A stretch of 64,000 nt of DNA, from contig JAIVFI010000002.1 in assembly GCA_025558095.1 (NCBI GenBank), forward strand, positions 992,001 through 1,056,000. The letters are read 5' to 3'. Numbering within the stretch: position 1 is the first letter of the stretch; every line of letters begins with the position of its first letter. Below the pieces are notes generated by a model. The model was not told where the DNA came from. It saw only the letters and a list, made by a program, of their open reading frames with translations, and searched no databases. Of the stretch, positions 42,889 to 53,200 are shown one piece after another. Position numbers and translations under genes: made by a program. This DNA comes from Hyaloraphidium curvatum. Lineage: Eukaryota; Monoblepharomycota; Hyaloraphidiomycetes; Hyaloraphidiales; Hyaloraphidiaceae.

Positions 42889-43228
42889 ATGGGCTGCGCT
42901 TGCGGCAACTACGAAGCTCAGGTCTGTTCCTTTTCGTCTTGGCTCGGTGGCTCCGTTCTCGACGGTCGCCCCGCCTGCCGCCATCGCCTTGCGCTCACAC
43001 CGCGGAACCCAGTCAATTGCCTTCCAGAAGCAGCTCGAGGCGGAAGCCCGCACAAAGCGCTATTATGAGCTGAAGGCGCAATTGGAACGGGAACAGGCCG
43101 AGAAGGAGGGAAGGGTTTCGCTTGCTTCGGAATCTTCCGATGCCACGCTGAACGGCGATTCCGCTCCGCGGAAGAAGAGCGGCCTGCTGGACCGTCTTTT
43201 CAGGAAGAGCGGGGCCGGCCGCGATTGA
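42889..43228 (+). CDS. Tiny acylated coiled-coil protein (MGCxC start)
   Basis: Two exons (42889-42921, 43028-43228), 77 aa. Exon 1 encodes only MGCACGNYEAQ, a strong N-myristoylation plus palmitoylation signal. Exon 2 gives a basic-acidic helix (KQLEAEARTKRYYELKAQLE) and a basic tail ending LLDRLFRKSGAGRD. Membrane anchoring on the cytosolic face is likely; function unknown. The start codon is 84 bp from the WDR59 start on the other strand. It is the second tiny acyl-anchored protein in the window and is easily missed because of its 33-nt first exon. Confidence 0.75.
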
Positions 43229-43409
43229 AAGAACTGGCAATATTGCTCGGACATGGTCGATGAAGGATTGGAACTGGCTGGACCGAGGGAAAGAGGAAGT
43301 GGACCGTTGCATATCTGTGTCGTTCACAGGCATCGCTTGAATGTCAATGTTACAGCGTGCCGGGTATCATTCCCGGGTATCGTCATCGTCCCTCGATCGG
43401 GTCCGCCCC

Positions 43410-44786
43410 CTATCGCACGCCCGTCTTGGGCTTGGGTGCCCTCTGCTTCACGTCCTCCTCCTTTGCTGCGTGTAGGAAGATGGCGTTCTTGTTCGTCTGC
43501 GGCGTGTTGTTCTCGTAGCCCTGAATGGCATGGAAATGAGCTCAGGTGTAACGCAATCCGACCGCTCAACGCACCTTCGACCAATCGTAGCCCATGGCGT
43601 AGGCAAAGATGGCACCGGTTCTCGAGAAGGACGACGCGACGATCGGTCCGCCCACGTTGTTGAACTGCTTCAGCCTCTGCTTCGAGTCCTTGTCCCAGAA
43701 GTTGAAGGTGCCGTCCGACCCGGCGGTGGAAAAGGTGCCGTAGGTGGGGTGGAACGAGATGGCGTTGACGGCGAAAACGTTGTTGCTCGCGTCCCGGTGG
43801 CACTTGAACGAGAAGTTGGCGGTCTGGTCCTTGTCGTCCACGTACTGGATGCCCACGCGGCCCTCGATGGAGCCGATCGCGTAGCCGTTGGCCTGGATGA
43901 AGCACGAGACGACGCGGGTCTGCCACTTGAGGGGAGATTCCGTCGTCTTTGGGCCGAAACGAGATTCTGTGAGTACAAACATAGCGCACACCTGTTCGTG
44001 CAGCTCACCTTGTAGATCTGCTGCGGCGTGTTGAGGTTGAAGACAAACACCTTCCTCTCCGAGGCGCCGACGACCATGAGTTGCTCTTTCGCGTCGATCG
44101 TGTAAACCCGTTCCGGCAGCGCCACCGTCGCAATGGGTTGCGGTTGCCTCAAGTCCCAGTACTGAAAGAGGATTAATCTTCTGGCGGACGGCCCCAGTGA
44201 GGCAGCACCCACCCGGACGGTCTTGTCCCAGCTCCCCGTCGCCAGGCACGTCGCCATGCCCCCCGCCCCGTCCACGAACCTGATGCTCTTTATCGGCGCG
44301 TCGTGCGCGTTGGGAATGTCCATCGTCTGCCCGCTGCCGATGTCCATGACCTTGAGCACCTTGTCGGCGCCCCCGGACGCGAGCTTCGTCCCGTCCTGCG
44401 CACCGCCCCCGTTTCAGCACCTCCGACGCGACCCGCGGGCACGAACAAAGCACCTTGGACCAATGGCACGCCAGCGCCGGCGCCTCGTGCTGTATCGCCG
44501 CCTTGGGAATCGACTGCCCCGTCGTCGGCTGCACCTCCCATATCCGCGTCTGTCCCCGCGTCAGTCCGCGCCCGCCGCAGATCGACGGCACGGCGAGCAC
44601 ACCTGGTTATCCCACGAGCTGGCCGCCAGGAACTCCCCCGCGGGGCTCCACGCGAGGTCGCTGACGGTGTCGGTCGGCGGCGAGACGATCTGCGACGCGT
44701 CGTCAGGCGCGCCAGGGAGGAACAGAGGGCGGGCGGACCTCCATGTCCTTCGGTTGCGGCGCGGTGGCGGTGGTAGAGAACGCCAT
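43410..44786 (-). CDS. RAE1: mRNA export factor Rae1/Gle2
   Basis: Seven exons joined in phase 0 from ATG 44786 to the stop at 43410. Conserved elements are DTVSDLAWSPAGEFLAASSW, TRIWEVQP, ALACHWSKDGTKLASGGADK, TVRYWDLRQPQP, ESPLKWQTRVVSCF, SIEGRVGIQYV, FAVNAISFHPTYGTFSTAGS and the C-terminal NKNAIFLHAAKEEDVKQR. This is a seven-bladed WD40 propeller that binds the Nup98 GLEBS motif at the nuclear pore and takes part in mRNA export and mitotic checkpoint control. One acceptor (before TTESPLKWQTR) was chosen by motif rather than by the nearest CAG. Introns are ~49-65 nt. Identification is firm. Confidence 0.95.
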
Positions 44787-44932
44787 CGCGGCGGCGAGGC
44801 CCCGCGGAGGGCGTGAAACGAGCCGGAAGTTTGAAGTTGTGAAACGGCAGCGCCGGCTCGACGAAACGTCCGCCGCAAGCTGCCCACTCATCTGCACGCT
44901 CTCGATCGATCACGGGTTTCAACGAATCTAGT

Positions 44933-46480
44933 CTACAGCTGACTCTTTGGAGACGCCTCCCCCGTCCACTCGCTGATCTTGTGCTCCTTCGGCCCGCCGA
45001 GCCCCTCGGGATCGACCTTTACCATCCCATCATCGGGCCCCATCCTCGCCGCGTCGACGTCCGCCGCGTACTCGGCCGCCCAACCCGGCCCGCCCTGGGC
45101 AAAGAATACGACGAGTACCGTGACGTCGTCGCGGTAGTTGCGCGCCGGACCGGGGGGGATCGAGAGGAGCTGCTCGGCGCGCCGGGCGCGCCGGGAGGCC
45201 GGCTGGCCCGCGCCGCCCGAGAATGCTTCGCGGATGAGGGTGGTGGCGGGGTTCGCCGAGGGGAAGGAGGGTGAGTCGATGAGGGAGGCGACGCAGGCGA
45301 CGGCCGCTGAGGAGGAGAGGAAGTCCCAGAGCCCGTCGGTGGCGAGGATGAGGAAGGAGGACGGTCCGGGTTTGTCGGTCGGCGTGTCCGGCGTGGGGAA
45401 GAAGAAAACGTCCGGATCCGCAGTCATGTCTGGAAAGGTCGTTTGCGAGTGAGCACGGTCCAAGACCGATTTGATGGCAAACTCACATGGCGGCGACTGG
45501 TATATCCGACTCGGAAACGGAATCGAACCCAGCTTCCGCTGTGCCTCGGGTTGCCACTTGAAATCGGCGTCGCCAAACGCACGGCTGGGCATGAGCACGC
45601 CCAGCACCCTCCCTCCGCTCCCCAGCACGGCCGGCGGCTCCCCCGGGTGCTCGTCCTGCAGTCTTTTCATTTCACCCTCGTCGCGCAACGTGTGGTCCTT
45701 GCTCATTTCCACCATTTCCCAGCCCGTGGCGGACCGCTTGCCCAGGACGGCGCGGCAGTCGCCCGCGCCGGCGACGAAAATGCCCCCCTGCGCCGGATCA
45801 AAGACCGCGCTGATGCAGCATGCACCCTGTTGCGCCAGCCCCTGCGGGATCTCGGCGTTTGGCGGCGCGGGAATGCCGCCGTTGACGATGTCTGCGTCCA
45901 AGCGCATGAAGGCGCGGGTAATGGCCTCTGCCCTTGCCTCCAAATCCGGTCCGACGCCGTCCTTTGCGTCACCCGATCCGGATTTCGTGTCCTCCTGCAC
46001 CTCGATCTTGCCGAGCTCCCGCGCCAGGTACGAGGGCAGATACCGCGTCACGACCAGGGCGACGTCCGGCCCCATGTGCCCGTCGGCGACGGTGAAGAAG
46101 GTCCGCGTGGAGCCCTTGCGCGGCTCGCACTGCACCGAGTACGCGTCCTCGATCGGGTCGTTCGCGGGCACGCTGTTTGCGTGGAACGCGGCGACGCCGT
46201 GGCGCGGGTCGCGCAGGCCCTGCGACACCTCGGCCTTCCGCAGCAGCTTCGCGACGGCCGGCGAGAGGCCGTCCTCGGCGCGGTGCTCCGCGCGCGGCGA
46301 CGGCGTCGACGAGAGCGCGCGCGCGGACGGCGACGTCGGCGACCGCGGCGCGCCGAGGTGCCGGCCGATCTGCGCCACGCGCCGGCGCGGCGTCGTCATC
46401 GCGGGGCGGGCAAAAGGAAGGCCGGCGGCAAGAGACGCGATTCCCGAGGGCCGGACCAGCAGCGGGACAGCCCGGCGCAT
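44933..46480 (-). CDS. PP2C-type Ser/Thr phosphatase, probably mitochondrial (pyruvate-dehydrogenase-phosphatase-like)
   Basis: Two exons leftward, 46480-45487 and 45429-44933; 496 aa. The N-terminus (MRRAVPLLVRPSG...) is Arg-rich and acid-poor like a mitochondrial presequence. PP2C metal-site motifs are all present: IEDAYSVQ, FTVADGHMG, GAGDCRAVLG, SRAFGDADFKW, LILATDGLWDFLS and NYRDDVTVLV. The 57-nt in-frame intron restores YQSPPYMTADPDV, wording close to pyruvate dehydrogenase phosphatases. It would dephosphorylate a mitochondrial substrate in a Mg/Mn-dependent manner; the exact target is inferred. Confidence 0.9.
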   Translation of the reverse strand: MRRAVPLLVRPSGIASLAAGLPFARPAMTTPRRRVAQIGRHLGAPRSPTSPSARALSSTPSPRAEHRAEDGLSPAVAKLLRKAEVSQGLRDPRHGVAAFHANSVPANDPIEDAYSVQCEPRKGSTRTFFTVADGHMGPDVALVVTRYLPSYLARELGKIEVQEDTKSGSGDAKDGVGPDLEARAEAITRAFMRLDADIVNGGIPAPPNAEIPQGLAQQGACCISAVFDPAQGGIFVAGAGDCRAVLGKRSATGWEMVEMSKDHTLRDEGEMKRLQDEHPGEPPAVLGSGGRVLGVLMPSRAFGDADFKWQPEAQRKLGSIPFPSRIYQSPPCEFAIKSVLDRAHSQTTFPDMTADPDVFFFPTPDTPTDKPGPSSFLILATDGLWDFLSSSAAVACVASLIDSPSFPSANPATTLIREAFSGGAGQPASRRARRAEQLLSIPPGPARNYRDDVTVLVVFFAQGGPGWAAEYAADVDAARMGPDDGMVKVDPEGLGGPKEHKISEWTGEASPKSQL

Positions 46481-46705
46481 GGGGGGCCGGGGAACGTTGG
46501 AGCTGGACACCTGCAAGGGGCGACCCGATCACAATGCTCCCTCTCGGATCAATACGTGCTCGCGGGCCTATCAGCAGCCGCCAAGCTACAAATATGCTGC
46601 TCAGGTCCAGACTGCAACGATCGCGGGGCGCAATCGCAACGACCGTGCGAGTCCAAGCCAGCAACGACCAGTCCTTCCGTGCCCAAGCCCCTGCCCGGCA
46701 ATCCG

Positions 46706-47523
46706 CTATCGCGAGTACGACGAGCCCGCCCGCGACATGTTCCAGGCCGCCGGCGACACGATCAGGCGGGGATAGTCCACCCGCGGGTTGGCCCCGACCC
46801 GGATCCCAAAGCCGATGTCGACGTGCGCCATCGTACGAAGCATCCTCGTGTAGCCGACCTGCGGGATCGGCGTCAGCCACGACCACGTAGAGGTCAGCTG
46901 CGAAGAAAGTTAACCCACGGGGTCGATCCTCGCCAGAACCTCCCAGATCGGCATCTCGACGGTGAATTGGTAGATGGCCTCGCCCTCCGCGTGGTCGCCA
47001 CGTCCCGCCACGTCATGCTCGACGTCCACTTGTGTCTGCGCCATCGGAGCCTTGCTGTCCGAGTAGATTTCGACGATCCTATTCGGATTGATGGCAACGT
47101 ACGAGCCTTGGGGCTGCGACCTGTGGACGTATGAGCTCTTCCGCTGATCCCGGAGTCGACGATACCGTCGCCCCAAGCCTCGGGGGACGCGTCTACCCAC
47201 CTGACCTTGGCCAGCGGGCCCAGCGTGACGAATGTGGGCAAGTACTCGTCCAGGAAGGATTGGAAGTCGTAGCCCTCGGGCAGATACAGCGCGAGCATCT
47301 TCTTGTGCGTCTGCTGGGCCATGACCACGCTCCGGTCCACCGCAATCACAGCCGAGACCACCGAAGGTGGGACGAAGTAGTAGCGCCGGCTTTGGGACTT
47401 GGCGGCCCAAAGGGGAATGAGCAGGCTCGGCGTGTATGGGGGCGGAGGGGCCGGGTACGCGCTCGAGGAGCTCGAACCGTTGTCGGCGTTGAAGCCCGAG
47501 ACCTGGGAGGCGGATTTCTCCAT
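46706..47523 (-). CDS. Unrecognised soluble protein
   Basis: Starts at ATG 47523 (MEKSASQVSGFNADNGSSS), with an N-terminal Ser/Pro-rich stretch and then folded-looking sequence (MLALYLPEGYDFQSFLDEYL; FVTLGPLAKVRWVD). Two introns are proposed, at about 47150-47105 and 46969-46928, giving SYVAINPNRIVEIYSD, IYQFTVEMPIWE and TPIPQVGYTRMLRTMAHVDI, and a stop at 46706; their precise ends are uncertain. No family is recognised. It is divergent from the polytopic membrane protein gene by 135 bp. Confidence 0.6.
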
Positions 47524-47658
47524 GACGGTGGGTAGGATGAGGCGGAATGGCGGCGGATCGAAGCTTCGTAACGATCACTAGAGCGGCCCCGATCACGGAC
47601 GTCTCCATGCGACTCAAGCGACAGTCCGCCCCCGCGTAGCGTCAGCGGACGTTCGAGG

Positions 47659-49107
47659 ATGGCCGCGTTCAGCGAAGCCGAATGGGCGGCCATTTTGCCG
47701 CTGCGGACGGCCGAGGAGGACGGCGCCGGGGCGGTCAAGCTCGGCTCTCGCGCGTGGACGCTCTCCCCGACCCCGCCACTTCCTCCGGGCGGCGCCTCGG
47801 ACCTTTCTTCCTTTCCAGCGCTCGCACGCAACGCGCAGGTTGACGCCGCTTTCGTCACCCGGCCGGCGCAGCGGCTCTTGGCGGTCTGCCAGATCACCAT
47901 GTTGGGATGCATGGCTGCCCTGCTCGCGTTTGCATGGCTCGCAAACGCCGCCCTCGATTCCCCGCGCTACTCAACGACGGCGCTGGCGACGGGCTGTGCC
48001 GTCTTTATCTTCGACGCCATCGGCACCTTTGCCGTCTTCGTTGTATATGCCGCCATTGCGCGCCAGCCCCGCATTTGTTCCTACGCGTTGGAAGCCACCG
48101 CAGCATGGAGGCGTCTCGTCGATGAAGAGCCATCTTCGGCCTTGATCATCCATCGGGCAGGCGATCAGGCATGCCCTTGTCCGGCACCGAACTGTGCCGG
48201 GTTGTTCCCCGGGCTCGCTACACGTTTCTGGATCCCGGGCGTGCTGCTCTTCGTGGCGTGGGCAAACGTCGCCACCGTCTTGTTCTCCGTTTGGTCTCCA
48301 CTCGTAATTTTCGGCCCCCAAATGTGGGGCTCCCCATGGGCGATCGTAGCAGCGCTTTGTCTCCTGTCTGGCACTGTTGGTAACCTCCGCATGGTGCTCG
48401 CAACCCACCTGGGCTACCCTGCACTCGTCGCGCTCGCGAATCGGGTGCAGATCCGCGCTGTGGCAATATTGCTTTCTGATGACGTGGACCGGCTACGCCA
48501 GCGCGCCGTTGGAATCGCGGAGCGGAAGCCGGACCTTGCCGAAACCTTTCCCCAGCGCCCAACGGACGGCCATCTGGCCGCTGCTTCGTACATTCATTCA
48601 CGCCTCTCGGAACGCTGGACTTCCGCCGCCGCAGACGTCTCCCGCAGCCGGGTCGTTCTCTCGTTGCTTTTCGGCGTCTGGGTGGTTGATTGCATCGTCT
48701 ACGCCTCCGTGTCTGGATGCATTCCCGCCTGGCCCCTGGCCTCCGCGACCTGCGTGGTGATCACCCTCTTCCTGGACCTCGCCATGGTGGCGACCATCAA
48801 CTCGGGCCCCGAGCGGGCTTCCAAGCTCTACACCGACGCGGCGGTGGCGGCATCCGAATGGGCGCTGGCCGCGCGCCGGATGGGCGACACCGAGCTGGCC
48901 GCGGAGGCGTCGGATTTCGCCTCCGTCGCGCGCGGATACGCGGGGATCTCCGCAGCGCGGGCGCGCATGTTCGGGGTGCCGGTGGACTGGTCGCTGCTGG
49001 GGCGGCTCGTCGTCACGGGCATGACGGTCGTCATCGGGATGTGGACGCTGCTGCGCGGGGCCGGGGTCGTGTTCGTGTTGGATACGTTCTGCCCGCTCCA
49101 GGCGTGA
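47659..49107 (+). CDS. Polytopic membrane protein, lineage-specific family (copy 1)
   Basis: Intronless, 482 aa, about seven hydrophobic segments. There is a Cys-rich loop ACPCPAPNCAG between segments and a C-terminus RLVVTGMTVVIGMW then LLRGAGVVFVL. The same Cys-loop position and C-terminal wording recur in the gene at 62125-63705, so the two are paralogues of one family. The layout resembles a receptor or transporter, but no known superfamily is recognised. It is divergent from the unrecognised gene on its left. Confidence 0.75.
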   Translation: MAAFSEAEWAAILPLRTAEEDGAGAVKLGSRAWTLSPTPPLPPGGASDLSSFPALARNAQVDAAFVTRPAQRLLAVCQITMLGCMAALLAFAWLANAALDSPRYSTTALATGCAVFIFDAIGTFAVFVVYAAIARQPRICSYALEATAAWRRLVDEEPSSALIIHRAGDQACPCPAPNCAGLFPGLATRFWIPGVLLFVAWANVATVLFSVWSPLVIFGPQMWGSPWAIVAALCLLSGTVGNLRMVLATHLGYPALVALANRVQIRAVAILLSDDVDRLRQRAVGIAERKPDLAETFPQRPTDGHLAAASYIHSRLSERWTSAAADVSRSRVVLSLLFGVWVVDCIVYASVSGCIPAWPLASATCVVITLFLDLAMVATINSGPERASKLYTDAAVAASEWALAARRMGDTELAAEASDFASVARGYAGISAARARMFGVPVDWSLLGRLVVTGMTVVIGMWTLLRGAGVVFVLDTFCPLQA

Positions 49108-49176
49108 GGCGGCGGCACCTAGATATGCATTGGCTTCGATGTAGCTTCTCAACTGCATTTCAGAGACAAGGATAAC

Positions 49177-49908
49177 TTGGCCTCTATATGTGCACGATAT
49201 TGGACTTTGCTCCTTTTTGCTGTGCTCAAACTGGACAACACTAGTGTCGCTCGAGGAAGCTGCTCGAGCTGCGTCAATTACTGTCGACTGGGTTCCCGGC
49301 GAGGAGAGTGTGAGAAGGTGATAGTCGTTTCGAAGCCAGCACGGGATGGGTGCTTACGGGTTCCGCCAAACAGGTTGAACTTCGAAGAGATCATGGCAGC
49401 GGCAACTACCATTGCACATTTGCCCCGGATTAACGAGGTCAACGAGGTTGGGGGCTTCGATCAACCAGGCAACTGCAACTTTTGTGGATGTCTTCTTACT
49501 GAGCCTCTCGTGACGCTTTGTTGTCTGAACGCTGCAACCTGCCTCCCGTGTCATATCAGGTTCATCGACGGTCAAAGAGGAACTGACAAGAAGTGCCAGT
49601 ATTGCCGCCGTGTCATCACAATCAAAGCATCCGGCCCGGCAATCACGAGCTGCAACATCGTGTACATCATGGAGCCTTCGCTCGTGCCTAGTCTGGAGAA
49701 GCAGGCGCTCTCGCGGATCCATCGCCAGGGTCAGGAGCGGCCGACTTGGGAAGTTCAGGTCGTACAGGAGGGTTCTGTCGACGAGAATGTCCTGGCGTTC
49801 CGTGAGGAGCAAGGCGTGGATCTGCGGGCGAACCCGTCGCAAGCAAGGCGGACGGCAGGTGATTGGTGGAAGCTGCTCACGGGCCAATGGGGACCCGAGA
49901 ACGAGTAA
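49177..49908 (+). pseudogene. RING / SNF2 helicase C-terminal relic
   Basis: An open frame whose probable start is ATG 49393 encodes a RING-like cluster (CNFCGCLLTEPLVTLCC, then CLPCHIRF and CQYCRRV) followed almost directly by the end of a SNF2 helicase domain: VYIMEPSLVPSLEKQALSRI then HRQGQERPTWEV (helicase motif VI) and QEGSVDEN. In Irc20/SHPRH/Rad5-type proteins about 120-200 residues with motifs IV and V separate these two parts, and the ATPase half lies upstream. Both are missing here, so the gene is truncated by deletion or is a transposed fragment. A short functional RING protein is possible but less likely. Confidence 0.65.
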
Positions 49909-50240
49909 AGGAATCGTTGGGGTGCACGATGCATATGTATGGATTATGGTACGAACGTCCGGGCCGGTAACCAACGGTTCTCGTTGATTGTTTGTCCACC
50001 CCAATTCGCCGCACGCCATCGGCCGGAGCCCGGCCATCGGGCGCCTCCGGGGTCCGCGTTCCAACGAGCCTATTCGGGGCTTGCGGGCGCTGGACGCGGT
50101 TGGGCGTTTGCGGGGCCAGGTGCCGCCGGGCCGGCCACCGAGTCCGTTCGGGCCGCGCACCCCGTCTCGGTGCCCAAACTCCATCCTGGGCCTCCCATTC
50201 CGGGCCAACACCTTTCTTCGGAGTTTGGACGTAGTCGAAA

Positions 50241-53200
50241 ATGACGCTTGGACTCGGCAGAAGGTGGGCGACACGATGCTCTCCATTCCTTGCGTCTGTT
50301 TACACTCGTACGCCGCCCATGGCTGCTTTCGTCCCTCAGCAGAATCTCCCCGGTCGTGCCGACCGATGAGGATGAGGAGAGCGTACCTTCGACGCCGACC
50401 GAGTCCCGCGGACGGTCGACAATGCGCGACTCTGCTCCCGAGAACGTGGAGCCAGGCTCGGCGGACTCGCTGCCCCTGCCGACCGTGCCCGAGGAAACTC
50501 TTCCTGCGTCGGACCCTGAGGCCGTTTCTAGTTTCCCTCCCGACCTCGGTCGAGCCCCATCTTCGTCTTCCCAAGTGCACCGCCGCCGGCCGCGTCGAAT
50601 CACGTCCTCCTCAACGACGGACGCCGACCGCGCGGCCACGCACCGTCTTTCGGTGTACGAAATGGGCAGCAGCGTCGTCGACGATACTCTTTTGCGGACG
50701 GGCATCGCCGCAAACATAGCCACGGGACTCAACCTGAACACTTCCGTGCCGGTGGTACCGATGCCAACAATCCGGCCGACGCGCACTGGTTCGTCGAGCT
50801 CCCTCGGCTCTCTGTCGGGGCGAAGGCAGCACTCAATGTCACCAGTTCGGGAAACGGAACGCGAGAGGGAGGCGGAGCGCGCCAGGGCCCGGGAAAAGGA
50901 GAAGCAGGGTTTCTTTGCCCGCATCATGGAGAAGACCTTCTACCGGACCAACAACACCGTGACGTCTCGATCCTCGGCCGGCTTCCCTGCTGCCGCACAA
51001 GGATTGAGCTACGGAACGTCCAGCAAGCAGAGTGCCGAGGTGCGCGAGGCCCTGGACAAGATTAAGAACCTGCCGGACGAAGATGTCGACGGGGAGCTGG
51101 AGAAGCACATGGTGAGCTGCTGTCTCTTTGACGCCAGGGTTCCTCTGAGATCCGAGCAACGAATCAGGACATGTGGAACATCCCCGAGCCCAGAAGGGAC
51201 GACATGCGCCGGCTCAAGCCAGAGGCAAAGAGGCAAATGCTCGAGATTGCGGCGGAGCAGGCTGCAAAGTCGCCGTTGGAGCGTGCTCCCGGCTACTTTC
51301 TCGACGGCCTCCGCGCAAACAAGCTGGACATACGCCTCGTCCAGGATCTAACGATTACGATGCGCACAAAGTCGGTCGAGTGGGTTGCTTCATTTCTCAA
51401 GGCAAACGGACTCGTCATTTTGGCGGAGAACCTCAACTACATCTTGCACGCGGCGCACGAAGAGCGGATTGATCACCGGACCTACGGTTTTCTGGAGGAA
51501 TCCTACGTCCGTTGCCTCAAGGGCCTAATGAACACGAGGGTGAGTTGCTGCGTGTTTGTCGTTAGCGGCGTTCGGCTCTGAACCCTTTCCACTAGCCCGG
51601 CCTGGCTGCAGCGTTCGACTACATCCCCCTGTACCCGACCATGGCCCTCGTTCTTTACTCCAAACGGACCAGCGGCACCCGCACTCATTGCATGGTCCTC
51701 GATCTCCTCGCGGCGATCGCAACCTTCCCTGGCGGCCTGGGCGTGGTCGTCGAGGCTATGCGTGCGGCATATCTTGCCGACCAGGAGCGCGAAATGGGGT
51801 TCGAGTGCTCTTCGGAGGACGACAGGCGTCGGTTCCAGGAACGGTACCGCCGCTTTGCCGACGGCATCGACAGCGCAGAGAGCGAGCAGAACCGCTTCCG
51901 GATCGTCACCAAGCTTCTCCGGCACAGCGTGCGGGAGATGCTCCTGCCGAATGGCGCTTTCGGCCGGGACGGATCCGCGAATAGCCGCTTCGCTCACGTC
52001 CGGGACCTCCAGACTTCTTGCCTCGGCTTCGTCAACTCGATCCTGGTCGGTTCGGAGCAGGCGAGGGAGAACATGGAGTACCGCATGCACCTGCGCGGAG
52101 ATTTTCTGCAGTTGGGCCTGGAAAGCATCATCGAAGCCATGATCCAGTGCGCTTCCGGCACGGGCGAAGCGCTCGCGGACACAGTCATCGGACAGATCGA
52201 CATGTTCATGCGCAACTTGGAGCAGGACGAAGCCGAGGTCTGGCGCAGGCTCAAGGTCCCCGAGGACGATGTGGCCGGCATCGACGACTCGGCGGGCGAA
52301 TCCGATGCCGAATCGGTCGCTAAAGAGGAGGAGGCTGTGCCGACTGGGAATGTTCCGCCGCCGCCTCCGCCGCCTCCCATCCCTGCCAGCTTGCAAACTG
52401 GTGCTTCCTTTCCTCCTCCCCCCCCTCCTCCGCCGCCGATCCCGCCGAGTTTGCAGCTTTTTGCCGGCGGAGCTCCGCCGCCGCCGCCTCCACCACCTCC
52501 ACCGCCTCTTCCTCCGTCGGTTCTGGCAGCAGCAGCCGGGGCGGCTTCGGCAAACGCAGGCAGCGAAACGAGCCCAATCAGCACAGTCTCGTCGGATGGC
52601 GACGACAGCGCGGTCCTGACCGCGGTCGCCACCGAGACGCCAGCTCTGGGCCCGAACGCGCTGACGATCCAGGTCTCGCGATCGGAAGGCTCCATTTCGC
52701 TGGTCTCCTCGGAGTCTGACTCGATTCCTCCGGCGAGCGCAACGAGGCGGGGCCATCTGGCTCTGCTGAACCCGGACGAGGTTTGGGAGGTCGTCCGCGC
52801 CGCGCTGCAGGACACCCCGGCATGGCGGCCGTTTGTGGACGTGCTCCGGCATGGCCTGCTTATGAGAGGCACCACCGCACTGCGAGCTCGGCAATGGAGA
52901 CTCGTGGACGTCTTTCTGCAGCATCTCATTTTCAGCGACGTTGTGGATCGGGAGGGCGGGAAGCCACCTTCGCCTGTCGGTCCCGGGGACCTGCCCAACA
53001 GCCCCCTCGTGATCAAGGGCGACGACTTGATCGCGGCGATCGACCGTATGGAGGCCGCAGAAAGTGCTGCTGGCGGCGAGGAGCGGGTGACCAAGCTCGC
53101 GGACAGGTGCCGAAAAGCCGAGCGCGATCGGGACGCTGCGGAGGCGCTGGCAGGACAGAAGGAGGCGGAGGTGACCAACTTAACGCTCGAGATGGAGCGC

